64,000 nt of DNA from Cenococcum geophilum 1.58 (lineage: Eukaryota > Ascomycota > Dothideomycetes > Gloniales > Gloniaceae), in NCBI GenBank assembly GCA_001692895.1, contig KV748182.1, positions 2,918,341 to 2,982,340 of the forward strand. Direction: 5' to 3'. The notes below the pieces were generated by a model. It was not told the origin of the DNA. It was given only the letters and a program-made list of their open reading frames with translations, and did no database searches. Below, one piece after another: positions 35,610-47,831 of this stretch (positions are counted from its first letter, which is position 1; every line of letters begins with the position of its first letter). Position numbers and translations under genes: made by a program.

Positions 35610-35757
35610 GATTTTCTATGCCGGGCATAGAAAATCTTAATTAGTTAGTTTAGTAAGTAAGGTTGGCAGAACTCTATACCGCCACCTAAATCGGTCCGTA
35701 TGGCGTTTCTTGGCAAGAATTTGGCTAATTAGATAACTTTAACCGCTAGTTAAAGTT
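35610..35757. repeat. Pair of palindromes in gypsy E 3' region
   Basis: gattttctatgcc and ggcatagaaaatc form a perfect 13-bp stem around one base (35,610-35,636). aactttaaccg and tagttaaagtt form an 11-bp stem with one mismatch (35,735-35,757). The arrangement equals that in element D and resembles that in gypsy C. Confidence 0.8.
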
Positions 35758-35819
35758 CTATAATATCTTAACCACCACAAATTTTAATGCGGTAGTCGGC
35801 CGCGACCTTAGCGTGACTT

Positions 35820-38800
35820 TTCCTTATCTCGTGCCTAGTCTGGGGGTCTTAGCTTCTTAGGGTGTTGCTTATAGAAGCGCTATACAGCTTATTTATAACC
35901 TTTTAGGTCTTCCTCTAGCTGCTAGGTTGTATCCTTATAATATTTCTATTTAATCTTATAAGTTAGGCCCTAGGGGTCTTCGTTATATATATTAAGGATT
36001 TTCTTAAACTCCTATTTGTCTTCTATATTGCTATTATTATCTCTCTCTACTACTCGTCCTTGTATATTACGGCGCTCTACAGTATTAATATTTGCTTAGC
36101 TAGGGATCTCTTTAGCAGCTTAGAGGCGGACCTTAAATATATAAAAGGATTTATTTACTCAGATGTAGTCCGGGAGGTCTACTATGACTGCCCCTTAGTA
36201 TACTATAAGTATAGGGTACAGGCCGTCCTATTTATCGTCCTATTTCTTCTTAGGTCTATTTATCTTTATATTTTCTAAGCTAACTATAACTATATTACCT
36301 TTATAGAATAACGCGCTCTTATCCCTATAGGTATTAGTATTATCTTTATAGCGTTACTATGAAATCCGGGCTAGGGCCTTAAGCTATATTAATATCCGCT
36401 TAAAGTAGTTAGCCATAGAGTCTGCGCGGAAGAACTCCTTCTTTACTTATACTAATAGTGTCAGTAGGTAGGGGCTAGTAGGCTTAATTCCAAGGTGAGG
36501 GTTAAAGCTATAGTTTGTAAAAAATAGGGAGATGCCTATACTCTTATTAACTTAGTTATTTATAGCAAACTTAGTAAGCAGTAGGTAGTTAACCTAGTTA
36601 TCCTATATAAAGCTAATAAAAGTATAAAGGTATTTATTTATAACGGCGTTAATAATTTTGGTTTAGCCGTCCATTTCTAGGTATTAGGCTAAGCTTAGTC
36701 GCAAGGTTATCTTAAGGCGTTTACTTAGTTATTACTAAAAGTCGCTAATAAATTATATACCGCGATTAGAGATAATTATGCTTGGTGCACTATAGAGCTT
36801 ATATATATTATTAATAAAGCTATTAACTAACTCCTCTATTAAGAGTCCTGTTACTAAAACGAGGTATTACATTTTAGTTAGGCGGTCTATAATAATAAGG
36901 ATATATTTATATACCTTGCCATAGCGTTAGTATACTAGTAGCGTTATAATATAGTTAATTAAGATATTGGTCCACAGGCGGGCGGGTAATTCTAATGGCT
37001 TTAGGAAACCAGGTGGGGCAGAATGGGGGGTCTTAGTGCGAAAGTATAGGGCATAGTCTTTAACAAAGGTAGCCGTAAACTAGGAGATTCCTAGCCACTA
37101 GTATATTTAGTTTAAGAGGTTAAAAGTTTTAACCCGGCTGGGGTAACTAGTGAGGCCGCTGCTATAAGAGCGATAAGTAACTTTTAGGTGGAGGTCTAAG
37201 GCGTTAGGGACGAAGAGACATTAGCGGAAGTAGATCTGTCCGTTAATAATACTATATTCTAACTTATCGCAATAGAATAATTTCCTAATTTTCTTTAGCT
37301 AATGGCGAGCTTTTTAATTACGCAGGGCTGCTACTATATCTCTTGCGAGTTTGTTCTCCTAGTATCCTAGCTAGATTAACTTATCTAGTGACTTTTTGGC
37401 TATTTTAGGGTCTAGAGCGGCTATAAACTCCGCGTCATTAGAGTTATAGGACTTATATAGTAATTCTTCTAAGATTATAGGGTTAACTTTCTAGGGTAGT
37501 ATAATAACTTAGGCTTAGTGGCGGAGGCGTTTATTATTAGCGTCCTTAGGCCTTATTCCTAGTAGCTAGCTTAGGGCATTAGGGAGCGTAGCTTTGCTAC
37601 TAGGTCTATATATAATTACAAAGTTAAACTATAAAAGAAACTCTGCCCACTAGACTTAGCGCTAGTTTAGCTACTTAGTAGTTATAAACGTCTATAGGTT
37701 TTTATGGTCGGTAATAATTTTAAACGGCTCCTTAGTCCCTTACAGCTCAGAACGCTATTCCTCTAAAGCCTTAATAATAGCTAGGAGTTCTTTATCATAG
37801 ATCTTATAGTTATATTCCAGCGCGGAGTGCTTTATAGAAAAGAATGCAACCAGTTTTAATTTTCCGTCGTCATTATACTAGGAAAGGACTCCGCCGGAAG
37901 CCCAATTTAATGCGTCTATCTCTACTACTATTTTCTTTATATAGTTATAGTATGCTAGTACTGGTGCTGAAGTAAAGGCTCCCTTAAGGGCCTTGAACGA
38001 TTTAGCTTATTCTAGTCCCTATAGCCATCCAATATCCTTCTTTAGAAGTTTTATCATAGGTATAGCAATAGCAGAGTAGCCTTAGATAAATTGTTGGTAG
38101 AAGTTCGCGAAGCTAAGAAATTATTATAGTTCTTTAATTAATGTNNGGTCCTTCNATTCCTATAAGGCCTATANCTTNTTAGGGTCCATANTTATNCNAT
38201 TANTTAAGATAATTAAGCCAAGGTATTTTGTTTTAGTAGAGTAGAACTTAAACTTATTAATATTAATCTGAAGTCCAGCATTACCGAGTCTTTAGATAAC
38301 TTTATTTATATACTTAATATACTTAGCGCGTGTTTTAGAAAAGATAAGAACGTCATTAAAATAGGCAGTGTAGTAGTTATTAAGGGCGTTATATAGAATA
38401 TAGTTAATATAGTTCTAGAACGTAACGGGTGCGTTATAGAGGCCAAATAGTGTAATTAGTATCTTATAGAGTCCGAACCGGGTAATAAATGCTATAAGCC
38501 ACTTATAGCCCTCCGCAATCCAAATCCGGTTAAACGTAGCAATTATATTAAGTTTAGTAAAGTACTTAGCGCTATAAAGTGCGTCAAGTGTCTCGCGGAT
38601 TAGTGGCAGTAGGTATTAATTCTTAATAGTAACTATATTTAGGCCTTAGTAGTTATAGCAGATTTATATACCGCCGCTAGGCTTAGTAGCGAGGAGGAGT
38701 GGTGCGGTAGCTAGTAAGGTTAATTCGCGGATAAAACCCTTATTTAGCATCTTATTAATCTACTTCTTTATATACCTAAGTTTAGTAGGTAAAAGTAGTC

Positions 38801-41800
38801 TATTTTTATAGTACGGGGCCTAGTTTCCGGGGGTGATCTTAATTTTATAGTCCTATAGTTGGTAAGGGGGCAGCTTATCTATATTCTTAGGGAGGAAGTG
38901 CTTAATATATTTACTAAACTCCTTTAATAGGCGTTATAGAATATCTTTGCGGGTTAATCCTGGTTTACCTTTTAAAAAATTTTTAATATTAGTGTCGACT
39001 ATCTTCCGATATAAAAGCTTGGGTTTAGTTTTTAGATTTATTTTAAGGAAGTTATAGAAATAGGGGGGGAGCGCTTTATGGGCTTCCTTTATTATATAGT
39101 CGCCTTCCACCAGCCAGCGGAAAGACTTTTTTAATAGGTTTAGTACTTCTATTAGGCCTATAGGTAGCTCTTTAAGCAACTATTAGTGCTTATCTTGTTT
39201 AACTAGTTTTACTAGCTCCGCTATATAAATCCTTATTACCTTTACGTCTTTTTGCTTATAGAACTAGGTAAAATTAATAGTATGGGTGTATTTAATATTG
39301 TCTAGGTTAGGGCATATCTAACTCTCTGGTGCTACGGCTAGGCTAGCATAGCTTAGTTGGCCCAGGGGGGCGGAAACAAGGCGGCGGCCCTATATAGTAC
39401 GCGTGGGAGATAGGTATGAGGTTAGGCGTTACGGTAGCGCGGTTTCTATTATCTAGGTCTTGGTAGTTCTATAGCCAGTCCTTACTATAACGCGAGCTAT
39501 AGTGTGCGTATATAGTATATGGCTTAGTTCCGGGTATTAGGCTAGGTGGCTAGGGTTTAAATAGTGCCTGGGTTAGGGTTAATTTCTTAGTAGTAGTGGT
39601 GTAAAGCGGACCTTCTTCCTTGGTCTCGGCAGGGCTGGCTAGCCCGTTATTTTGGTCTTAAGTACTAGGTTAGTTTAGTCTTCTACTATCTCGTTTCTTT
39701 ATAGCTATATAGGCTCCCCTTTATTAGGAACATCTTCTATTATTAGGGCTTTATATATAGTCCTAGGCACTAGGCTTAGTAGTGCTAAGTATCTATATAG
39801 GGCGTCCCTACTAACGTCGGCTATTCCCCACAGGAGGCAGTGCCTAGAGTAGTAATCTAAGTTAAAGCGGATTTTAAGTTTCCTGAAGCTGGGACGGGGC
39901 TTATGCTTCTAAAGCCAAAATATACCTAGAATAATTAGGGTAGTGGGCGAGAGTTTAGTAATAAAAAAGAGTATAGCTTTAGTATAGAGGCTAATTAATA
40001 TTTAGGTGGTAAAGTAGTCCGTAATAAGTAAAGTTAGGATACTATTTACGAGGTATAGTGGCCTAGGTGCTAGCAGCTTCTTAGTTATAACGTTATACTT
40101 TCTTATAATAGACTCTNCGTTAGNAAATNCNATTATAGTACTACCNGAGTCCACTAGGCTTACTATATTAATATAAACTTAGGGGTATAGGTTACGTAAT
40201 AAGGAGAGTTAGGTTTAAATAAGGATTAATTTCTTATCACTATTTACTAATCTAAGATTAAGTAGTAGTTTACTAATAGAAAGGACTAATTAATCTAGTA
40301 ATAGGGACCTAATCTTCTCATCTTCCTTCTTATATGGTTTAGACCCTTAGGCGCAACTTAGTTTAAGGGTTTACCTTTTAACAACTAGGGTACGGGGCTG
40401 TCTTAGTAGGGTGGTCTAGTATCCGTCTAGCTGGCGGTATCTGTCTCTATTTTAGTTAGGGTATAGGAAAATAATACCTCGCTAATAATGTAGCCGTGTT
40501 TATATTCGCTAGCGCGAAGTCGCTAATACTAGGCGTTATTAACGGGTTAGGCTCCTATATAGGGTATGGTTTGGAGTAACTAAGCTATAGGGTTAAAGGG
40601 GGGGGTTATCCGCTGCGGCTATAATAGGCTCCGCGGTTACCGCGTCTATAATGGACTTTACGGTCGCCACGTCTGCGGTTATTTATTTGCGTCGTTTAAT
40701 AAGGTAGTATTAGGACTAGGTTTGCTATCTTAGTGGGGTTATAGGCATCCTTCTAGTGGCTAGGCAGGCCACAGGTAAGGCACAGTCTATTATTAATGTG
40801 GCGCTTACGCTTTATATCTAAGATTCTATTAAGGTCTATAGGTTCTCTAGTCACTGCTAGGGTTAAGGTTAACATAGGGGCAGGGGCTTAGGCAGGTAGG
40901 CGGTAATTAGCGTTCTTCTTAAGGTTAGCTCGGTATGTATAGTTCGCAAGATTCTTAGCGAACATATCCATCTACTTACTCCAACCTATATAGTCGCTAT
41001 TATTAATTTTATGGGCCAGTCCAAGTACTAGCTCTTCTATCTTTAGAGAGATAAACTTTTAAAGTAGGTCTACCTTCTATTTGTCTGTCTTCTTAGCGCG
41101 GACTATTAGCTTATTAAGCTCTCCCTTTTAGGACTAGTAATTACGCTCGCCTTAGGGGAAATGGTTAAGCTTATTCTTTGCGACCTAGGTTATATTAAGG
41201 ACCTTATAGTGGGCAGTAAGGTCTTTAAGCATATCTTCCTTAGTAGGCCATTTCCACGTAGATATATTATTTAGGTTCTCGTATATAAGCTCTAGGCCCT
41301 ACTTAATAAACTTATAGGCCTTGTCCTCTAGTATATCTAAGATATAAAGGATCTAAGACTAAACTGTGTTAAAGTAGTCCCAGTCCCAGTTAAAGACTCC
41401 CTTAATCTTAATGTGCTAGGTCTTAAAATTAGCTTATTATTCTAGCGGGGTGCCTTTTCCGCTAAATATTAGCGGGTCTTTAGATCTCCGTTTTTTCTGC
41501 TAGGTTACTACCGTTATTATAGGGGTTAATTATTTTAAAACGGTAATAGTCTTTATCTAGGAGTTAATAGTTCCTATTTAGGAAGCAATAAGGGTACTAA
41601 GGTTTTTATTAGCTTTCTTATTAGCGGTGTTTATATTATATATATACTATAGTCCTACTTTAATATTATTAAGGAACTTATTAGTATAGTCGACAAGGGT
41701 AAAGTAAGCTTTGCTAGGCTTAAAGGTTTTAGGGTATAGTAGGGAGTAGCAGATTATCCACGCGATATTGGGGTATATCTCTATAAATAGGTCTATAAAA

Positions 41801-42000
41801 ACGTCGCGGGGGTTCTAGGTTTTGGCCATTTCGGCATTATTAGTGTCGCCTATCTAGGCGCTAGGTAAAAACTAAGGATTATTCTAGGACTGTGCTAGGG
41901 ATGTATCGGTTTCAGCAGAGGTATACGTAGGTCGCGATTGCTCTAGGGTAGAGGTTAATTGGCTAAGGTACGGGGAATCAGTGATCGCGATAGGGCGTAA
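35820..42000 (-). pseudogene. gag-pol of gypsy E
   Basis: The domain order is as in element D: gag from about 41,970 with a decayed zinc knuckle near 40,740, protease near 40,150, RT with its active site near 38,350, RNase H, integrase and a chromodomain near 35,920-36,050. The longest uninterrupted stretch is 38,934-39,179 (81 codons), which covers the linker before RT, including LKGKPGLTRKDIL. The plus-strand open frame at 36,060-36,278 is only its antisense shadow. The element is inactive. Confidence 0.86.
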
Positions 42001-42018
42001 ATTAAAGATACTACAAAC

Positions 42019-42205
42019 TATTACAGTGCTGCAATAAAGTAGACTAAATAACTACGTTGTGGTATAAAGAGGGGAAGAAGGTAGAAAGGGGGTATTGTAT
42101 ATAAATAGTAGGGCCGGCCGCCAAGTCGCTAGTGGTGGGCCAGCTAACAGTAGGGAATAGTACGAGACAGTATGAAACAGTATGCGTTAGGTCAGTGCCG
42201 TGACA
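42019..42205 (-). repeat. 5' LTR of gypsy E
   Basis: This 187-bp copy begins tattacagtgctg (TG mutated to TA) and ends gccgtgaca on the plus strand. It is followed by the CTAGG target duplication. Confidence 0.93.
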
Positions 42206-42245
42206 CTAGGGTTATATACATTAATAATTTATACCAGTCCCCTAT
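42206..42245 (-). pseudogene. LINE endonuclease sliver between E and copia
   Basis: Forty bases on the minus strand encode the residues just before VYNPR. They link the LINE parts at 35,291 and 50,467. The last five bases (cctat) are the copia target duplication. Confidence 0.7.
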
Positions 42246-42635
42246 TGTATAATTATAGCACTTAGTATACTAAACGCGTATCTATGCGTTTAGTATACTA
42301 ACTACTTACTTATAACTAATTAGGGGGGAGGGGTCGTTAATATATAGACTACGTAGTTTACCTTAATGGAATTAATAATCACCACTATCTAAAAGAGCAT
42401 ATCCCTTGTATAGATAAACACGCCCTATAAAATGCGGCCCGTGCGCACCAATCAATAGGGTGCATATATAGGCGGTAAGTCGTTCTGCCGCATCACCAAA
42501 CCAAAACTCTTAAAAGTTTTTGATGTTTTACGTATGGGCTATAGAATATAGCACCCTATCCGTACAAGGGATAATACTATACGTATTTTGTGCCCCTAAA
42601 TATAACTCACTTATATTATTAAGTTGATACAAACA
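42246..42635 (+). repeat. 5' LTR of copia (contains a MITE)
   Basis: It matches the 221-bp 3' LTR on both sides of a 170-bp insert (42,402-42,571). It carries an inverted repeat, tagtatactaaacgcg with cgcgtttagtatacta (about 42,263-42,300), at the same place as in the other LTR. Confidence 0.92.
42402..42571. mobile_element. 170-bp MITE with TA target duplication
   Basis: Terminal inverted repeats tcccttgta and tacaaggga are flanked by ta on both sides (42,400-42,401 and 42,572-42,573). It is absent from the paired 3' LTR, so it is a real insertion made after the copia arrived. It has no coding capacity. TA duplication is typical of Tc1/mariner (pogo/Fot-like) transposases, so a trans-mobilising source is expected elsewhere. 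Confidence 0.85.
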
Positions 42636-45600
42636 CTAATCAGTAAGCGCGTACAAATTAGCAATTATTTAATACCTCCCCCTAAGCGATATATGACAGT
42701 AACCACCCGTTTATATCCTAGTACGACCTACTAAAAGGTTAGAAGTTGGGGATTACGGACCATATTACTATCTCTATATACTTATTTAAGTCTTAGTATA
42801 GTTTACTAAAAGTTTATAAACGCAAATATAGACCTTTATAGAACCTTTTACCCTCCTACAAACTATTACGGACCTATTAATTGCCTTTACGGACTATTAT
42901 AAGACCTCTCGAACTATTACGGACCTGTTAATTGATTTTACAGACCATTATAAGACCTCCTCTACCCGCTATAAGCTCCTCTTAACCCGTTACAGCTTAT
43001 ATAAATATACTACGCTATATAATATGGCAGATATAAGTAAGCAAATTAATAAAGGTTAAAAGAAGTAGAGTTAGGGAGTTAACCTTACGTTTATAAACGG
43101 CGTTAATAACTATATTAATTTTAAAATTCTTAAATATAGACACTTTAAGCTTCTAAATAACGATCTATAGAAATAATATAAGGAAGACTTTACGGACTTT
43201 ACGGAAGCTATCTTTAAGGCTTATAACCTTATAGCTACCCGTAACCTATAAACCCTCTTATATTACTAAGGTATATAGGTTAAAAAGGATAAACAAGTTA
43301 CTATTATACGGTCTCTATATAATATATTATATAAGGAGGACTAAATAAAATAAACTAAAGAGTAGATTTTAGATTATATTAAAACCAGCGGACTCTTTAC
43401 CTCTTTTAAACTTAATAGGATCTCCGGTTTTATAGACGACCTATTTAACTAAATTCGCCCTATAGACTAAAGAGATCTTAGAATTAATTTTACGGACTAA
43501 AGTATATCTAGTACTTAAGTTACAGACCGTAATACCCCTGTAAACTAAAATACGGACTAAAACCCTTCTATTACTTAAGTTACAGATCCGCAAACTACCT
43601 AAGTAAAGATCTATAGCAAGGAGCTAGCCAACCTAGCTAAGCTCTATACCGATAAATCTAAGTATAGCGGTAAAAACAATAATTTTAACTTTAAACTAAC
43701 TATCTTTACGGACCTCTACTAGAAGGCTAATATTCCTAAACAGAAGTTTAGCCAAGCCTACTTTACTATACTACGCGGCCTAGCCCTTAACTACTATTAC
43801 ACTAACCTTAAGAGCAACTCCTTTAGTGCTCCCTTTAATAAGCTATATAAAGCTATATATAACTACTTTAAAGGGCTAAAATATAAGCGTAACATCCTTA
43901 CCTAATAGAATGCAATTAAGTTACGGACTGTAATTAACAAGAATACCAAAAAATCGACTATAGAGTGCCTATAAATTCTTATTAAAAACCTTTGGCACCT
44001 ATAGCACGGCCTTAATATTAAGCTTTAAATAGACAACTTCCTGTATAATAAACTCATTACGGCTTATTAGGAAGTGGAGCCCTATAAATATACCTACTAT
44101 AAGCCTATAAACACCTTAACTGGCCTTATTAATAATTTACGGTCCTCTATTATAATATATAAAGTCTTAAACCCGCTAGGCAGTACTTAAGCCTTTATTA
44201 CAGACCTATAAAACCTATAAACTAACTTAGATGCCTACTTTACGGACCGCCGCTACCGCTAGCAGTACCTATACCAACTAAATCCCACCCGTAACCCCTA
44301 TAGTAACTCCTATATAAAAGCATACCCCTATAGATAAACTAGCCAGAAGTGCTTTATATGCGGTAAGAAAGAATATTAGTTTATAAGGTATACCTAGAAA
44401 GAACATAATAAGTCTAAGAAGAGATTTAACAATTAGATTAACTAGTTTATCTTAAACTATAAAGGAAAGGAAGTAAAAAAGTCTTCTAATAAGTTAATAA
44501 AAGCCCTTATAATTAATTTTAACTTAAATACTTAGAAATAGGAGACCTTAAAGACGTTCCTAACTACTTTTAAACCTTTTACGGACGGCTAAGCCTTTAA
44601 TGTTATGACTATATTAGCCAACCGCTCCTTTATACACTTAATCGCACCCAAAAACCAACCTATAAGTATACCCGTTAGACCTATTATAGACATTACAGAC
44701 TATAAACAGGACCTATTTACATATATTACTATAAAACGCTATACCCCTAAAGAATTCTATAGCGTTATAATTAATATAGGTACCTCTAAGAAGTCTACTA
44801 TAGGTTACGGACAATACCTTATATATAAGACCACTACAAATAATAATACGGATATTAATACTATGTAAACCAGGGCCATAAATGTCTAATTTAGCATCGG
44901 CTTAACCGCATTAATTAAATTAGTTGCAGTTAAGACTCTAATTAGCCTAGTTAACTTCCATATAGTAAAAGCAAATACCCCTTTTCTACTTTGCCTCGCA
45001 GATATGGATAGGCTATAGGTTTACTATAAAAATATTACAGATACCTTAATTAGCCCTATAACTGCCCTAGGAAGTAAGTATATTACCTTACCAATTATAT
45101 AATAATTTAGACACCCATTCCTTATATAGGGAGAGACTTTACGGACCTATATTTAGGAATCTTTTAACTATAACCCGTGCTACCTTACTAGTATAGAAAT
45201 CCACCGCCTATACCGCCGTTTTGGCTACCTATTAGCCGAAAAGCTATATAAAGTCCTTAAACGCTCTAGATATAACAACGTTAATAAAAAGGCAATCAAC
45301 CACCTAACTAAATACTATTCCTTTTACTAGAAATACGGACGTTCCCTAGGCCGATTTAAGTTTACTCTTTATAAGAATCTTAATTTTAACCACTTAGTAT
45401 ACGTAGACATTATATATATTAACGGCAGCCTAATATTATATATAATTAACAAGACAACCCGCTATTAAGCCGCCTGTTAGTTATAAAATATATCTATAAA
45501 ATATACTTAGAATATTTTACGGACCTGCTAGATTAACACATACATTAGACCCCCTAAGTATATTACCCACAACGCCAGTAGGAACTTTATTAGTAAGGAA

Positions 45601-45715
45601 TTCTAATAGTACGCTATAGCTATGGCTATTTTAATAAAAGCTGTTCTAGTTAAGGCGTACTAGTCTATTAGGCTTATTAAGTAAGCTTACCTAGCTCTAT
45701 AGAGAGCTTACTAAA

Positions 45716-47831
45716 AAAAAAAAAAAAATTTTTTTTTTTATATCCATTGTATTATACTACGTACAATACTACGCATGTAGCCTTAGGCTATGGCGCTATA
45801 GTTCTATATATATAAATCCTTTCTAGGCAGCTTAATATGTACTAGTAGCTATNTCCTAGTAGTTTATAAACCCCTAAATTAGGAGTTTATAGTTTCCTAG
45901 TAAAATACTAAGATACTACAACTACTAGGGAATGAGAAAATGGTAAGAAAAACTATAAGAAATCCTAACCCCTGTCCCTNTCCTTTTGCAATTTATTTCT
46001 GTTCTTTTGCTCTCTAATATTATTTTAAGAGCCTAGTAGGAGTTGCCTCCTTCTAGAATCCTATCTGTTTTTATTCTTCTATAGAATCTTCTTCGCGTAC
46101 TAGTTTAGCAGCTTTAAGAGTCTNNCAGTCTTTACTATTAGCAAAGTGTTTTTCTTTACAATTAATATAAAGAGGGGTGGTATGCTAGTAAGGCTTGCCT
46201 ATTATTATATAGGTAGAACAGGAATGGTCTTTAGATAAATATGCAGCCGCACAGTATCTGTAGGCCCTAGTAGAGCACCTGTCTCCTATATAGCCAAATT
46301 TTTAGCAGCTCGTACACTGCGTAGTAGGAGAGACTTCGAGGTATTTTACTACCTTAGTAGCTGTACCTGCAATTAATATCTCTTTTTGCTTAAGGATTTC
46401 TTATCTTTTTTCTTCGTTTTCTATAGTAAAAACTATAGAGCCNAATCTGGTCTGTAGATNNTGTCTTTTTNCACTANATAANATCCATCTAGGTAGTCCT
46501 TATATCCTTATAGGATTAAAGGTTTTAATTTCTTCTTTTAGAAGCTTAAAGCCTCCTTCTCCTAGGAAAGGTAGGGTAGGAACCCCATGGGCTATAATTT
46601 AAACCCATAGTTCTAGTTTTTGTTCTCTTTAAAAAGTAAAGCAATTATGCTAAATTTCCTTGTATTTAACTAGGAAATCCGCATTATACTCTTCCGTAGT
46701 TATAAGAAGAATATTTTATTTTCCTTTAGTTCTAGCTATGGATGCTAAAACAGGTTTTTCTACTTGCAGTTTTAATGCAAATAGTTAATTAACTTTGTTT
46801 CGTATAGAGAAGGTATCTAAAGGTTGGTCCTTTTGGTCTGTAATAAGGACTAGCTTCCTTTTTTATAGCTGCTTTTTCTTACTTCTAGTAGAAGTAGAAG
46901 GGGTAGGAGATAGTATTGGTAAGGAGGGCAGGGGGGACGAGGAAGGGAGGTTCTTCTTTAGTCTCTCTGCGTAGGTTTCCTTAGTAGGAGCTACCTCCTT
47001 ACGGAGAGCTCTTACTTCTTTAACTAATCCTTATAGGATATCTTTTGCCTTTTCTTTTCCTTTTATAAAGGGATTTTCTCCTGCTAGAATACTCCGTGTA
47101 TAGTCCTCTAGCTATTTAACTTATTCTTTTTCTTCTTCTTTTTTTTCTTCTTCTAGCCCTTTATAGGCCTGTATTAGGCTTTCTAGGGCCTTTTATAGGT
47201 ATTGTTTAGGAGAAAGGGGAGGGAAAGATATACTAGGTATACCAGCCGTAAAAGTTATTAATTTTGTTGTCTTTTTTGCAGGTTTTTGGTTTTCTTTTTT
47301 AGTAGAAGACTGAGGATGTCCTCTTTTTTCTCCTATCCCAAATAGGCCAGGAGAAGAAGAAGGGGCAGAAAAAGTGAATNTAGTCGTAGACTCATTATCA
47401 CTTATTTCTATAGGAGGTTTTTTTTTATGCCTATTAGACTTTGGCATCTTATAGGGGGGTTTCTTAGTTTTTTCTACCCTTATACCCTTATTCCTTTCTC
47501 CTTACTAATCCTACTAGAAGATTTCTGGGGAGATTAGGCTAAAAGGGAGTAGAAAGACTAGCCCCTATTGGTATTGATATTAGTGGTAGTAGTAGTGGTT
47601 TTGGTGTTCCTATCCGTGCCTCGCTTATAAGCTAGGACCACCCCTAGAGAAATTTTTCTGTTGGGATAAGGGGGTAAAATAATAAATAAATCCACCTCTA
47701 GCTCGCTAGGCGGTAGGAATTAGGTCTTAAAAGTTGGAAAATCAATTGTTTTTGATGGTAAGATGGGTATGCGTAAGTTTTAGAGTGTGGCGCTACCTTT
47801 TGGTAAGGTTGTATGTGCGGTGAAGGTGGGC
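45716..47831 (-). mobile_element. ORF1-only LINE-derived element (TSD CTTACTAAA)
   Basis: A nine-base duplication (cttactaaa at 45,707-45,715 and 47,832-47,840) bounds a 2,116-bp insert in the copia integrase frame. On the minus strand the element has about 380 bases of leader, then ORF1 from 47,447, a short 3' region and an A tract (T11 on plus at 45,729-45,739). No endonuclease or RT is present although both ends are intact, so it is not simply 5'-truncated. It must have been moved by another LINE's machinery. Between the tail and the duplication lie 13 extra A residues on the plus strand. Confidence 0.85.
45985..47447 (-). pseudogene. LINE-type ORF1 (Gag-like, zinc knuckles)
   Basis: The start MPKSNRHKKKPPIEISDNES at 47,447 opens 84 stop-free residues rich in Ser, Pro and Lys. 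A coiled-coil-like charged region follows (about 47,190-46,990), then a central domain. The zinc-knuckle block is CTSC-stop-KFGYIGDRCSTRAYRYC (about 46,330-46,240), ending with INCKEKHFANSKD (about 46,130-46,165). ORF1 proteins of Tad-like LINEs bind element RNA. Stops are sparser than in the surrounding copia, so decay is milder. Several N bases leave the sequence uncertain near 46,124, 46,440-46,485 and 47,380. Confidence 0.75.

Larger units (their letters stand above)
35292..42205 (-). mobile_element. Complete gypsy chromovirus E (D family, TSD CTAGG)
   Basis: 187-bp LTRs lie at 35,292-35,478 and 42,019-42,205, with ctagg on both sides (35,287-35,291 and 42,206-42,210). At 6,914 bp it is collinear with element D. 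It is inserted in the endonuclease region of the minus-strand LINE: joining the flanks gives VYNPRVKGVL in frame. Ambiguous bases occur near 38,145-38,205 and 40,118-40,146, presumably because the family is hard to assemble. Confidence 0.95.
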
